The notes beneath the pieces are model-generated. The model ran no database searches. It was not told the DNA's origin and worked only from the letters and a program-made list of their open reading frames with translations. Below, in pieces: positions 1 through 8,793 of a stretch of DNA of 64,000 nt; position 1 is the stretch's first letter; every line of letters begins with the position of its first letter. A program made the translations under genes and the position numbers. Source of the DNA: Paenibacillus sp. Root444D2 (GTDB lineage: Bacteria; Bacillota; Bacilli; Paenibacillales; NBRC-103111); the NCBI RefSeq assembly GCF_001426375.1, contig NZ_LMEO01000016.1, forward strand, positions 31,901 through 95,900, in the 5' to 3' direction.

Positions 1-20
1 GGGAAAGGGAGTGGCAAGTG

Positions 21-926
21 ATGAATAAGACAGCCTCGATGCTGGCGATCTGGATCAGTCTTGCCAGTAATATCGTGCTGACCGCCATCAAAATCATCGT
101 CGGCCTCAATTTCAAAAGCCAAGTGCTTATCGCCGACGGCATCCATAACGCGGGAGATGTCATTGCGACCGCAACGGCTTATAGCTCGATGCGCGTCTCC
201 TCCAAACCAGCGGATATTGATCATCCTTACGGGCATGGCAAAGCCGAGGTGCTCGGAGCCTTCATTGTCGCTATCATCTTAGGTGGAGCAGCCATTTATA
301 TGGGCTACCACTCTATTCATGCGTTATTTGAGCCAGCGGGAGAGGCGCATATTATTGCATTTATTGCGGCGATCATCTCGCTAATTTGGAAGCAAATTCT
401 TTATATTTACACGAAGCGTATCGGCCATAGGGTCAACAGCAAGGGGTTAATAGCTACTGCGTATGATCATTTAGCCGATGTATATGCTTCGATTGCAGCT
501 TCGGTCGGCATAGGTTTGGCCTTAATCGGGGATCACTACGGCTATAGCATATTGGCTTTTGGCGACCCCTTGGCTGGTATCATCGTTTCTTTTTTAGTGC
601 TGAAATTGGCTTACGAAATGGGCAGCGAATCTTTCGACATTCTTATGGAGCGCAGTGTAAGTACGACATACATTGAACAATACGCAGCATTGATCCGATC
701 TGTCCCGGAGGTCAAACGGATTGACCGCCTGCGCGCCCGCGAGCACGGCCATTACATATTAGTTGACGCCAGATTGGCTGTATCGGGTAAACTAACCATA
801 CAAGAAGGCCATGACATTAGCCGCCTTATTAAGAAAAAGATCAAGGAAGCGCATAGTGATGTGGATGAGGTGCTGGTTCATTTGAATCCTTGGTACGATG
901 AGTCTGCTGAATCAAGCGGCGACTGA
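21..926 (+). CDS. Cation diffusion facilitator (CDF) metal exporter
   Basis: This is an inner-membrane antiporter of the CDF family that exports divalent metal from the cytoplasm. About six membrane segments occupy residues 8-210, followed by a cytoplasmic domain of about 90 residues typical of CDF dimers. The family signature HPYGHGKAE lies near residues 69-77. The two intramembrane metal-site motifs are HxxxD in helix 2 (H43, D47, in ADGIHNAGD) and DxxxD in helix 5 (D150, D154). Zinc CDFs usually have HxxxD in both helices and manganese CDFs NxxxD plus DxxxD, so the substrate cannot be assigned; Mn, Fe or Zn are possible. ATG at 21 was chosen, with a GTG directly before it and a purine-rich stretch at 1-13 as ribosome binding site. 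The upstream region lies outside the window. A bidirectional hairpin follows. Confidence 0.9.
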   Translation: MNKTASMLAIWISLASNIVLTAIKIIVGLNFKSQVLIADGIHNAGDVIATATAYSSMRVSSKPADIDHPYGHGKAEVLGAFIVAIILGGAAIYMGYHSIHALFEPAGEAHIIAFIAAIISLIWKQILYIYTKRIGHRVNSKGLIATAYDHLADVYASIAASVGIGLALIGDHYGYSILAFGDPLAGIIVSFLVLKLAYEMGSESFDILMERSVSTTYIEQYAALIRSVPEVKRIDRLRAREHGHYILVDARLAVSGKLTIQEGHDISRLIKKKIKEAHSDVDEVLVHLNPWYDESAESSGD

Positions 927-982
927 TCTTAACTAATGACTAAACTCCTCTGCCGCCAATTCGCTTTCCTACATCTATGTAA

Positions 983-1040
983 AAACACCTCTACGCGAGG
1001 TTGCTCACCATGGAGCGGCTTCGGTAGAGGTGTTTGCTTT
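983..1040. terminator. Bidirectional rho-independent terminator
   Basis: An 11-bp arm (984-994, AACACCTCTAC) pairs with 1024-1034 around a structured loop, with A and T runs on either side. It lies between the convergent CDF and sleB genes and can serve both. Confidence 0.7.
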
Positions 1041-1061
1041 TCTTATATCTTTATTCTTTGA

Positions 1062-1718
1062 TTACCTAGCAAAAATATGATGCCCAATCCGCACAGTCTG
1101 CGGACGTGACCAGATCCATTTGCTCGTCGCAGTTTTAGGATTAAAATAATACAAGGCACCCTTGGTAGGGTCTAAGCCCCGGACAGCATCCTGTGCTGCC
1201 ATGTAGGCCGTCGAATCCGGCTTCAGCCAATATTGGCCGTCACTAACGGCTGTAAAAGCCCCAGGTTCAAAGATAATGCCTTGGATGGAACTCGGGAACT
1301 TACTCGATTGTAGACGATTCATGACAACGGCCCCAACGGCAACTTGTCCCTCATAGGACTCACCGCGAGCCTCGCTGTAAATCACCTTCGCCAACATATC
1401 CAATTCAGCTTGATTCACCGAATAGTTACGTAAAGCCTCCCATGTTTTCGCTCCAATCATGCCGTCAACGGTTAGACCATAATTATATTGAAAATTGCGA
1501 ACAGCAGCGGCCGTAATCGGACCATATTTGCCATCCACAGATTGCTGGTAGTAGCCTAAAGTCTCGAGTCGGAACTGAGCGTCCCAGACATCACCGTTTT
1601 GACTGCCTTGCTTCAATGTCGTTGCTGCAGAAGCCGGCAGGCTCCATTCACTTACAGTAAAACCTAGACCCATTGAAGCTAACAGCACGACAAGGACGAG
1701 TTTTTTTATCAACTTCAT
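1062..1718 (-). CDS. sleB: Spore cortex-lytic enzyme, SleB type
   Basis: This is a secreted peptidoglycan hydrolase of the SleB/CwlJ family, which degrades spore cortex during germination. A signal peptide covers about the first 33 residues, ending near PASAA. A peptidoglycan-binding domain follows (about residues 37-97, with repeated DGKYGP/DGMIG motifs). The C-terminal half is the SleB-type catalytic domain, with the predicted catalytic glutamate in YSEARGES (residue 116 from this start). At 218 residues it is shorter than B. subtilis SleB (about 305) because the linker is short. ATG at 1718 is preferred because GGGGAG lies 6 nt upstream; the ATG at 1724 touches that site. SleB often pairs with YpeB, but no ypeB is adjacent. 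The protein supports a spore-forming host. Confidence 0.9.
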   Translation of the reverse strand: MKLIKKLVLVVLLASMGLGFTVSEWSLPASAATTLKQGSQNGDVWDAQFRLETLGYYQQSVDGKYGPITAAAVRNFQYNYGLTVDGMIGAKTWEALRNYSVNQAELDMLAKVIYSEARGESYEGQVAVGAVVMNRLQSSKFPSSIQGIIFEPGAFTAVSDGQYWLKPDSTAYMAAQDAVRGLDPTKGALYYFNPKTATSKWIWSRPQTVRIGHHIFAR

Positions 1719-1867
1719 CTTCATCTCCCCTTTCGTCCTATCAGTATAGGTGCCGAGGAGGGGAGGCTCAACCCGCAGTATTTGGAAATGTACTCCAAAC
1801 GCTTGGCGCTCTAAGGGAATTTAGTTTGTAAATATAGCTCAAAAATTGTTGATTTGGTCTTTTTATA

Positions 1868-1915
1868 AAAAATAAAAGTCCGAGACCGCCATGTAAGGCA
1901 ATCCCGGACTTTTGC
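1868..1915 (-). terminator. Terminator of aconitase gene
   Basis: The arms 1874-1882 and 1905-1913 (AAAAGTCCG / CGGACTTTT) form a stem that is followed, on the minus strand, by a T-rich run. It sits about 35 bp past the aconitase stop codon. Confidence 0.8.
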
Positions 1916-1949
1916 TGTGTGTAATGCGTTTTGTGTGTGTTTTGCTGTA

Positions 1950-4667
1950 TTAGTTTTTCTCAGAAATGATTTGACGAAGAACGGTTTGCAGGATACCGCC
2001 ATTACGGTAGTAATCTACGTCAACCATGCTGTCCAGACGCACAAGTACATTGAACTCGAAAGTTGTACCATCTTCACGAGTAGCTGTTACTTTTACAGTG
2101 GAACCTGGTTGTACATCGTTGCTCAAACCAGTGATATCGAATGTTTCACGACCTGTGATACCTAGTGTTTTCCAACCATTTCCTTCAAGGAATTGAAGTG
2201 GAAGAACACCCATACCAACAAGGTTACTGCGGTGAATACGCTCGAAGCTTTCCGCGATAACGGCTTTGACGCCGAGTAGGAAAGTACCTTTTGCTGCCCA
2301 GTCACGGGAGCTTCCAGTTCCGTACTCTTTACCCGCGATAACTACGAGGTTTTGGCCTTCAGCTTGATACTTCATGGAAGCATCATAGATGGATTCAACT
2401 TCGCCAGTTGGCAGGTAAGTTGTTACGCCGCCTTCTGTTCCTGGTGCCACTTGGTTACGAATACGGATGTTCGCGAACGTTCCGCGCATCATGACTTCGT
2501 GGTTACCACGACGGGAACCGTAGGAGTTGAAGTCTTCTTTTTTCACACCATGGTTAATCAGGTATTGGCCTCCAGGGCTGTCAACTTTGATGTTACCGGC
2601 AGGGGAGATATGGTCCGTTGTAACGGAATCTTCCAAGAGTGCTAATGTTTTGGCATTGCGAATATCTGCGATATCATCCAGAACCGTGCCCAGATCTGTG
2701 AAGAACGGAGGCTCTTGAATGTAAGTGGAATTGTTGTCGAACTCGTAAAGATCGCCTTCCGGAATTGCGATTTGGTTGAAACGCTCATTCGCACGGAATA
2801 CGTTGCTGTATTTATCACGGAACATGTCAGCACTCATTGCAATCCCAAGAGCTTCTTGAATCTCTTGGTTTGTAGGCCAAATGTCTTTGAGGTAGACAGG
2901 TTGATTGCTATGGTCGTAGCCGATTGGATCGTTAGCCAAATCAATGTTCACTGTTCCTGCAAGTGCATAGGCAACAACAAGCGGAGGTGATCCCAAGTAG
3001 TTTGCTTTCACTTGAGCATGTACGCGGCCTTCAAAGTTACGGTTACCGGAAATAACGGCAGCCACAGTCATATCGTTGTCGATGATGGCTTTGCTTACTT
3101 CTTCTGGAAGCGGACCGGAGTTACCGATACAAGTTGCGCAGCCGTAGCCTGCAACGTGGAAGCCAAGTGCTTCTAGAGGCTCAAGCAAGCCTGCTTTAAT
3201 CAAGTACTCGGTAACAACCAGGGAACCTGGTGTCAATGAGCTCTTAACGAAAGCTGGTTTTCTCAAACCGCGAGCTACCGCTTTTTTCGCCACAAGTCCG
3301 GCACCTAGCATAACGCTCGGGTTCGATGTGTTTGTACAGGAAGTGATTGCCGCGATGACAACTGAACCTGTGCCCATTTTGGCAGTTTCGCCGTTTGGAT
3401 AAACAACATCAACGACTTCTTCGATTTTCTCATCGGTAAGGCCATAGCCGCCTTTGTCGATAGGTGTACGGATGATGGAGTTGAAAGACTCCTTCATGTT
3501 CGTAAGCTCAACACGGTCTTGCGGACGTTTAGGACCAGCCAAGCTTGGTACTACTGCGCCAAGATCAAGTTCAATTACATCAGTGAACTGAGGATCTGGT
3601 GTGCTGTCTGTACGGAACATACCTTGTGCTTTGTAGTAAGCTTCTACGAGTGCGATTTGATCTGCGTCACGACCTGTACTTCTCAGGTAGTTCAACGTTT
3701 CGTTGTCGACTGGGAAGAAACCGATTGTTGCGCCGTACTCCGGAGCCATGTTCGCTACTGTTGCACGGTCAGCCAAGGAAATGTTGCTTAGACCAGGACC
3801 GAAGAACTCAACGAATTTACCAACAACGCCTTTTTTACGCAAAATTTGTGTAACAGTCAGAGCCAAATCAGTTGCGGTAGCGCCTTCTGCCAGGTGACCT
3901 GTCAATTTGAAACCAACAACGTCTGGAGCTACGAAGTAAAGCGGTTGTCCAAGCATACCAGCCTCAGCTTCAATACCGCCTACGCCCCAGCCTACAACAC
4001 CAAGTCCGTTGATCATTGTCGTGTGGGAATCTGTACCTACGAGGGAGTCTGGGTAAACAACCGTTTCACCATCGATCGTTTTTGTAGCTGCTACGGAAGC
4101 TAGGTACTCCAAGTTAACTTGGTGAACGATACCTGTTGAAGGTGGAACAGCACGGAAGTTATCGAATGCCGTTTGTGCCCAACGCAGGAAACGGTAACGC
4201 TCTTCGTTTCTTTCGAACTCTAGGTTAATGTTGTAGTCTAGTGCTTCCGGAGATCCGAAAGCATCGACCATAACAGAGTGGTCAATAACAAGGTCTACAG
4301 GAACGAGTGGGTTGATCCGTTTAGGATCTCCGCCTTCACGAGCCATCGTCGCACGCATTGCCGCAAGGTCAACAACGACGGGAACGCCTGTGAAATCCTG
4401 AAGAACGATACGAGCAGGAATGAAAGGAATTTCTTTGTTTTCATCGCGGCCTTCAGCCCAACCAGCGATTTGTTTAACGTGTTCACTTGTAATAGCGCGA
4501 CCGTCGAATTGACGAATAGCGGCTTCGAGCAGAACGCGAATGGAGACAGGCAGATTGCTAACGGTTCCGTGGCCTTGATTTTCGAAGTCAGGAAGACTGT
4601 AATACTGGAACGATTTCGTTCCCACAGTTAACTGCTTACGCACAGAAAAAGAGTCCTTATTGGACAT
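1950..4667 (-). CDS. acnA: Aconitate hydratase (aconitase A)
   Basis: This TCA-cycle enzyme interconverts citrate and isocitrate using a [4Fe-4S] cluster. At 905 residues it has the usual length for the bacterial AcnA/IRP1 family (citB in Bacillus). The three cluster cysteines are visible: C444 in [13 protein letters not shown] context, and C510 and C513 in [10 protein letters not shown]. The C-terminal swivel domain contains the conserved stretch [15 protein letters not shown] at 4667 was chosen because GAGGAGG ends 8 nt upstream; an in-frame ATG at 4697 lacks a site. Bacillus aconitase is also an iron-responsive RNA-binding protein, and by family membership this one may be too. It is monocistronic, with its own promoter at 4747-4775 and a dyad in the leader. 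Confidence 0.97.
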   Translation of the reverse strand: MSNKDSFSVRKQLTVGTKSFQYYSLPDFENQGHGTVSNLPVSIRVLLEAAIRQFDGRAITSEHVKQIAGWAEGRDENKEIPFIPARIVLQDFTGVPVVVDLAAMRATMAREGGDPKRINPLVPVDLVIDHSVMVDAFGSPEALDYNINLEFERNEERYRFLRWAQTAFDNFRAVPPSTGIVHQVNLEYLASVAATKTIDGETVVYPDSLVGTDSHTTMINGLGVVGWGVGGIEAEAGMLGQPLYFVAPDVVGFKLTGHLAEGATATDLALTVTQILRKKGVVGKFVEFFGPGLSNISLADRATVANMAPEYGATIGFFPVDNETLNYLRSTGRDADQIALVEAYYKAQGMFRTDSTPDPQFTDVIELDLGAVVPSLAGPKRPQDRVELTNMKESFNSIIRTPIDKGGYGLTDEKIEEVVDVVYPNGETAKMGTGSVVIAAITSCTNTSNPSVMLGAGLVAKKAVARGLRKPAFVKSSLTPGSLVVTEYLIKAGLLEPLEALGFHVAGYGCATCIGNSGPLPEEVSKAIIDNDMTVAAVISGNRNFEGRVHAQVKANYLGSPPLVVAYALAGTVNIDLANDPIGYDHSNQPVYLKDIWPTNQEIQEALGIAMSADMFRDKYSNVFRANERFNQIAIPEGDLYEFDNNSTYIQEPPFFTDLGTVLDDIADIRNAKTLALLEDSVTTDHISPAGNIKVDSPGGQYLINHGVKKEDFNSYGSRRGNHEVMMRGTFANIRIRNQVAPGTEGGVTTYLPTGEVESIYDASMKYQAEGQNLVVIAGKEYGTGSSRDWAAKGTFLLGVKAVIAESFERIHRSNLVGMGVLPLQFLEGNGWKTLGITGRETFDITGLSNDVQPGSTVKVTATREDGTTFEFNVLVRLDSMVDVDYYRNGGILQTVLRQIISEKN

Positions 4668-4703
4668 GGGTAATTCCTCCTCAATAATATTGATCATCCA
4701 TTG

Positions 4704-4720
4704 GTTTCATCTAGTGAAAC
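4704..4720. promoter_or_regulatory. Dyad in acnA leader, candidate operator
   Basis: GTTTCATCTAGTGAAAC is a 6+5+6 perfect inverted repeat. It lies about 20-36 nt downstream of the predicted acnA start site, where a repressor could block elongation. The regulator is unknown; it does not match the ATAA-N7-TTAT pattern of CcpC. Confidence 0.4.
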
Positions 4721-4746
4721 TCAATTTCATTAATCCCTCTACATCA

Positions 4747-4775
4747 AGTATAGCGTTTCGCTGTGTATGAGTAAA
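4747..4775 (-). promoter_or_regulatory. Sigma-A promoter of acnA
   Basis: On the minus strand TTTACT (4775-4770) and TATACT (4752-4747) are separated by exactly 17 bp, which is a near-consensus vegetative promoter placed 80 bp before the acnA start codon. Confidence 0.65.
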
Positions 4776-4862
4776 GATTAATTTCAATCATTTTTACCGT
4801 CAAAATGTCATATATTGAATCAATTCAAAGCAATTCGGGCTCGTCCTAAGGAGGATACCAAG

Positions 4863-5882
4863 ATGTCCTGGAAAACAGCGCTCTATAACTACGTTCATGC
4901 TAAGAACCAGGCAGAGATCGAAGGCTCTGCTGCACATTTGGAAGCTTATGTCTCAGACAGCGCTTTTGTACGGAAACAGGATGTCAAGGTGCGTAGGCTC
5001 CTGAACAGTTATCGCGACCGTGATGCGAAATTGCTGCGTGGAGAAACAAAGCTGCGTCTTACTGGTGTCAAAGAATCGCCACAAGTGATTATCGCGGATA
5101 TCCATTTACATCGGTTTCTAAACTATCGGATTGGTTCCATCGAACACCTAGAGGAACGTATTGAACCTGAACGTGTGTTCATTGATAGCGCGGCGAACCG
5201 CTGGCAGGTCCGATACACAGAAACTCTCCATGGAGAAAAGTCGCTTCCGAGCAAACAGCGAGGCGTCTTTTTGCCTGATCATGAAGGTTTTGTGGATGGG
5301 CTTCGCAGAGCGCCCTCACTACCTTATATTAATCATAGTATACTCAACAGCGGTGCTCAGGAATCAGCTCCCCGCAAAATCATTTATAATCGTGCCAAAG
5401 TGGTCCAGTATGCAGAAACTTGGTGGCAAACCCCGAATCCGAAATACGAGGAATTTGAAGTCGACTGTACGAATTTTGTATCGCAATGCCTCTTTGCAGG
5501 CGGGGCTCCAATGGACTATACTGGGAAAAGGGATTTGGGCTGGTGGTATGCTGGCAAAAAAGGCAATCAAGAGCTTTGGAGCTATAGTTGGGCTGTTGCC
5601 AATAGCCTGCAAACATTCCTCTCCCATAGCCGCAGAGGTCTGCAAGGGCATGCGATCAATGATCCGAGCGAGCTTCAACCGGGAGATACAATTAGCTACG
5701 ACTGGGATGGCGATGGCCGCTTTCAGCACAATACGATTGTGATAGGCAAAGATGCTAACGGGATGCCGCTGGTCAATGCGCATACATATAATAGCCGTAA
5801 TCGCTATTGGGCTTATAAGGATTCACCTGCTTGGACAGAGAGGACGAAGTACGTTTTCTTTCGGGTCGCTGATCAGATGTAA
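4863..5882 (+). CDS. Putative amidase-domain protein (Amidase_6-like)
   Basis: This 339-residue protein has a C-terminal domain of the putative amidase family (Amidase_6). That domain is recognised by DCTNFVSQCLFAGG (cysteine and context), the FQHNTIVIG segment (histidine) and VNAHTYNSRNRYW. The family fold is papain/NlpC-like, and a role in cell-wall or peptide amide hydrolysis is inferred. The N-terminal half (about residues 1-170) has no recognised domain. There is no obvious signal peptide, which is unusual for a wall enzyme. The start ATG at 4863 follows AAGGAGG by 8 nt; an ATG at 4815 lacks such a site. It runs divergently from acnA and is followed after 39 bp by ddl. Confidence 0.75.
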   Translation: MSWKTALYNYVHAKNQAEIEGSAAHLEAYVSDSAFVRKQDVKVRRLLNSYRDRDAKLLRGETKLRLTGVKESPQVIIADIHLHRFLNYRIGSIEHLEERIEPERVFIDSAANRWQVRYTETLHGEKSLPSKQRGVFLPDHEGFVDGLRRAPSLPYINHSILNSGAQESAPRKIIYNRAKVVQYAETWWQTPNPKYEEFEVDCTNFVSQCLFAGGAPMDYTGKRDLGWWYAGKKGNQELWSYSWAVANSLQTFLSHSRRGLQGHAINDPSELQPGDTISYDWDGDGRFQHNTIVIGKDANGMPLVNAHTYNSRNRYWAYKDSPAWTERTKYVFFRVADQM

Positions 5883-5921
5883 ATAGGAAGAGGAAATGCA
5901 AATACTAGACGGAGGTACGTA

Positions 5922-7070
5922 ATGAGCCGCAAAATACGAATTGGACTAATTTATGGGGGGAAATCCGGAGAGCATGACGTGTCCCTGCAAACAGCATTGG
6001 CGGTTATGAAAGCTTTGGACTTCAATAAATATGAGATTACACCGTTTTATATATCCAAAAAAGGCGAATGGAGAAGCGGTGCCCCCCTACTAGGTCCGGC
6101 TGAATCCAAGGAAGTACTGACATTTAGCAGTGGAGTTACCGCTGCAGCCGCACCTGTTTCCAATGCTTTGGCCCCCATATTCGGGTCCATTCAGACAAAA
6201 GGTGATGTGGCTATAGCTGCAACGAATACAGCTGGTATGAAGGACACAGGCTTAGATGTTATTTTCCCACTTTTACATGGCACATTCGGCGAAGATGGGA
6301 CCATTCAAGGATTACTTGAAATGGCGAACATTCCATATGTAGGTGCAGGCGTGCTTGCATCAGCTGTCGGGATGGATAAAGTCATGATGAAGAAGGTTTT
6401 CGCACAAGAAGGGCTTCCGCAGTGTATTTTCCGTCATTTCACACGTACCGAGTGGGAAAAGAACCGTGCATATCACCTGATCGAGCTCGAAACGGCTATC
6501 GGATATCCATGCTTCGTGAAGCCGGCTAATCTAGGCTCCAGTGTCGGTATTTCCAAAGCAAGAAATCAAGAAGAATTAATTAAAGCGGTCAATTTTGCTT
6601 TCCAATATGATCGCAAAGTCATTATTGAAGAGAATATCGACGCCCGCGAGATTGAAGTCGCCGTTCTGGGCAATGATGAACCAATTGCTTCGGTTGCTGG
6701 TGAAATCGTGTCCTCGAACGAATTTTACGATTATAAAGCGAAATATATGGATGGCAAATCAGCGATGGTTATTCCTGCAGACATCCCAGAAGAAACGTCC
6801 GAGCAGATCCGACAGCTGGCGCTTCAAGCATTCCTGGCTGTGGACGGCAGCGGCTTATCGCGTGTTGATTTTTTCTTAGGCAAAATCGATCAGAAGATCT
6901 ATATCAATGAAATCAATACGATGCCGGGCTTTACACCATTCAGCATGTACCCACTGCTATGGAAAGAAACCGGTAAACCATACACAGAACTTCTCGATGA
7001 TCTTATTCGTCTAGCTATCGAACGGCATACAGCGAAGCAGAGTATCCAATATTCTTTTGATGTGGAGTAG
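5922..7070 (+). CDS. ddl: D-alanine--D-alanine ligase
   Basis: This cytoplasmic ATP-grasp enzyme joins two D-alanines for peptidoglycan precursor synthesis. It has 382 residues. Family landmarks are the N-terminal YGGKSGEHDVS motif with the substrate-binding glutamate (E17), the ATP-grasp stretch PANLGSSVGIS, the EFYDYKAKY omega-loop segment and the C-terminal NEINTMPGFT metal-binding motif. The tyrosine in EFYDYKAKY fits D-Ala-D-Ala rather than D-lactate ligases. GGAGG lies just upstream of the ATG. A central region around residues 65-105 (Ala/Thr rich) looks like a lineage-specific insert. The next small gene begins within a few bases of its stop, suggesting co-transcription. Confidence 0.95.
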   Translation: MSRKIRIGLIYGGKSGEHDVSLQTALAVMKALDFNKYEITPFYISKKGEWRSGAPLLGPAESKEVLTFSSGVTAAAAPVSNALAPIFGSIQTKGDVAIAATNTAGMKDTGLDVIFPLLHGTFGEDGTIQGLLEMANIPYVGAGVLASAVGMDKVMMKKVFAQEGLPQCIFRHFTRTEWEKNRAYHLIELETAIGYPCFVKPANLGSSVGISKARNQEELIKAVNFAFQYDRKVIIEENIDAREIEVAVLGNDEPIASVAGEIVSSNEFYDYKAKYMDGKSAMVIPADIPEETSEQIRQLALQAFLAVDGSGLSRVDFFLGKIDQKIYINEINTMPGFTPFSMYPLLWKETGKPYTELLDDLIRLAIERHTAKQSIQYSFDVE

Positions 7071-7076
7071 ATGCAA

Positions 7077-7394
7077 ATGGGATTTCAAACGGAGTTCAAT
7101 TCAGTCTGCAAGTTTAAGTCCGCGCAGGAGCTTTATGAGCTTCTAGAGTACGGCCGCGGCAAAATGGTGAAGAGCGGCTTCCGCGTCTTCCCAACCGGTC
7201 AGAAGGTCATTGCTTACACGCCGGAGAATCAGGCGATTGCCATTGTCCGAATCGTTGCCTCTATCGCGGAAATCAATTTCCAAGGAGATGAAGTGACGCA
7301 AGTGGAGATGGAGCTCATTCGCCGTCTGACGGAAGAAGAGTCACGGATTCAAACCTCACTTGCTTATGAGATGTTTTTCGGTGAGCAAGCATAG
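7077..7394 (+). CDS. Conserved small protein of unknown function
   Basis: I do not recognise this family. The product is about 105 residues, soluble, with no signal peptide or membrane segment. It begins with alternating charged and hydrophobic residues, has a central beta-like stretch (VIAYTPENQAIAIVRI) and ends in a charged helix rich in glutamate. The start is either ATG 7071, immediately after the ddl stop, or ATG 7077, which has GTGGAG at a better distance. The tight junction with ddl suggests translational coupling. A strong terminator follows 12 bp later, so it closes the ddl transcript. Confidence 0.7.
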   Translation: MGFQTEFNSVCKFKSAQELYELLEYGRGKMVKSGFRVFPTGQKVIAYTPENQAIAIVRIVASIAEINFQGDEVTQVEMELIRRLTEEESRIQTSLAYEMFFGEQA

Positions 7395-7405
7395 CTTTAA
7401 TTAGA

Positions 7406-7437
7406 AGACATCGTCCGATAGGGACGGTGTCTTTTTT
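7406..7437 (+). terminator. Terminator of the ddl operon
   Basis: AGACATCGTCC (7406-7416) pairs with GGACGGTGTCT (7422-7432) around a 5-nt loop and is followed by a T run. Confidence 0.85.
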
Positions 7438-7459
7438 GCAGCTATTTCACTGTTGGAGC

Positions 7460-8225
7460 AATCTTGCAGTTCCGAAATAGTTCGTTTTACATTCTGTAAT
7501 GATGTTTTTCATCACTAAAGTTTGCACGGGGTGGAAAAGTACCTCCATAGCGATGAAAAACATGCCTACATGGTTGAGTCTCAGCCGAAATAGTCCATTT
7601 TCCGCTCTGTAAGGATGATTTTCATCATTAACGTATGCACGAGGTGGAAAAGTAACTCCTTAACGATGAAAAACATGCTTATATGATGAGCTTGCAGCTG
7701 AAATGGTCCATTTTCGGCTCCATAAGGATGATTTTCATCACTAACGTATGCACGAAGTGGAGAAGTAACTCCATAACGATGAAAAACATGCTTATATGAT
7801 TAGCTTGCAGCTGAAATGGTCCGTTTTCGGCTCCATAAGGATGATTTTCATCACTAACGTATGCGTGGGGAAAGAAAAGTGCTTCCATAACGATGAAAAA
7901 CATGCTTATATGATGAGCTTGCAGCTGAAATGGTCCGTTTTCGGCTCCATAAGGATGATTTTCATCACTACCGTATGCGCGAAGCGGAAAAGTAACTCCT
8001 TACGATGAAAAACATGCTTATATGATGAGCTTGCAGCTCAAATGGTCCGTTTTCGGCTCCATAAGGATGATTTTCATCATTAACGTATGCACGAGGTGGA
8101 AAAGCACCTTCATAGCGATGAAAAACATGCTTACACGATGAGGTCGTGCAGATATATAGTCCGTTCGCCACTCTCTAGGGATGTATTTCATCACTAATAT
8201 AAGCGTTAGGGGTAAAGTACCTCCA
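7460..8225. repeat. Array of about seven 113-bp tandem repeats
   Basis: Near-identical units begin at 7501, 7614, 7727, 7840, 7954, 8066 and 8180, so the period is 112-114 bp; a partial unit precedes them from about 7460 and the last unit is degenerate. Each unit contains ATGATTTTCATC and, about 40 nt later, GATGAAAAACAT, which are complementary and could form a hairpin. The period is not a multiple of three and reading frames break between copies, so short open frames on both strands are artefacts of the repeat. The 940-bp stretch 7395-8334 holds no gene apart from the terminator and this array. Confidence 0.9.
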
Positions 8226-8334
8226 CGTCAAAAGTCGCTCTCTCCATAGGTACTACAAGAACTTAGTACTTATTCTAACTAGTTTGAAGAACTACAATGT
8301 ACTTAGTAGATATTCAGATTGGAGTGTGAAAAGG

Positions 8335-8652
8335 ATGAGACAAACGTTCTTGACGGACAGGAAGTTTATTGCCTATTGGCTTTTCAATATTGGCTTAGGT
8401 ATACCAACTCCATATGTACTTATTTATTTGATCTTTGGGTTTTATGGCTTTATGTCGCCTCCAACGATGCAGGCTCGGTATATGGCTGCGGGGGTACTTT
8501 GCGTCTACTTGTTGGTTTGGTTTATCGGAAATTATATGTGTTTGCGAAAAGAAGATCGAGGCACCAAGTTCGGTATGTTAGCGTTAAGCCTGCTGCCATT
8601 GGCGATTTCGTCTTTTATCAGCTTCAAAATCATAGCATCCATCTCATCCTAA
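8335..8652 (+). CDS. Small membrane protein, unknown function
   Basis: A 105-residue hydrophobic protein with three likely membrane helices (about residues 13-38, 51-72 and 82-103) and a basic N-terminus (RQTFLTDRK), so the N-terminus probably faces the cytoplasm. I recognise no family. ATG at 8335 is preferred over an in-frame ATG at 8284 because GGAG and GAAAAGG lie before it, though the second is very close. A sequence resembling a FapR site lies about 60 bp upstream. There is no close neighbour, so it is probably monocistronic. Confidence 0.5.
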   Translation: MRQTFLTDRKFIAYWLFNIGLGIPTPYVLIYLIFGFYGFMSPPTMQARYMAAGVLCVYLLVWFIGNYMCLRKEDRGTKFGMLALSLLPLAISSFISFKIIASISS

Positions 8653-8793
8653 TTAGGTGAGTTGTGTATGTGCTGCTCCTCCAGAGGGTACCCTATGAAA
8701 GGAATTTTTGCATCAATTATAACAATGCATTCGTTCAATAGGACGATGTAAGCCGTTTATCCTTGCATACTCTTCTTGGAGGTTAACCTTTAA

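Noticed and set aside
7679..8171. Short open frames on both strands in the 113-bp array
   Set aside because: They encode the repeat itself, shift frame between units and lack start signals.
8319..8660. Alternative 113-residue frame over the small membrane protein
   Set aside because: It overlaps the more hydrophobic, membrane-like frame and has no better ribosome binding site.
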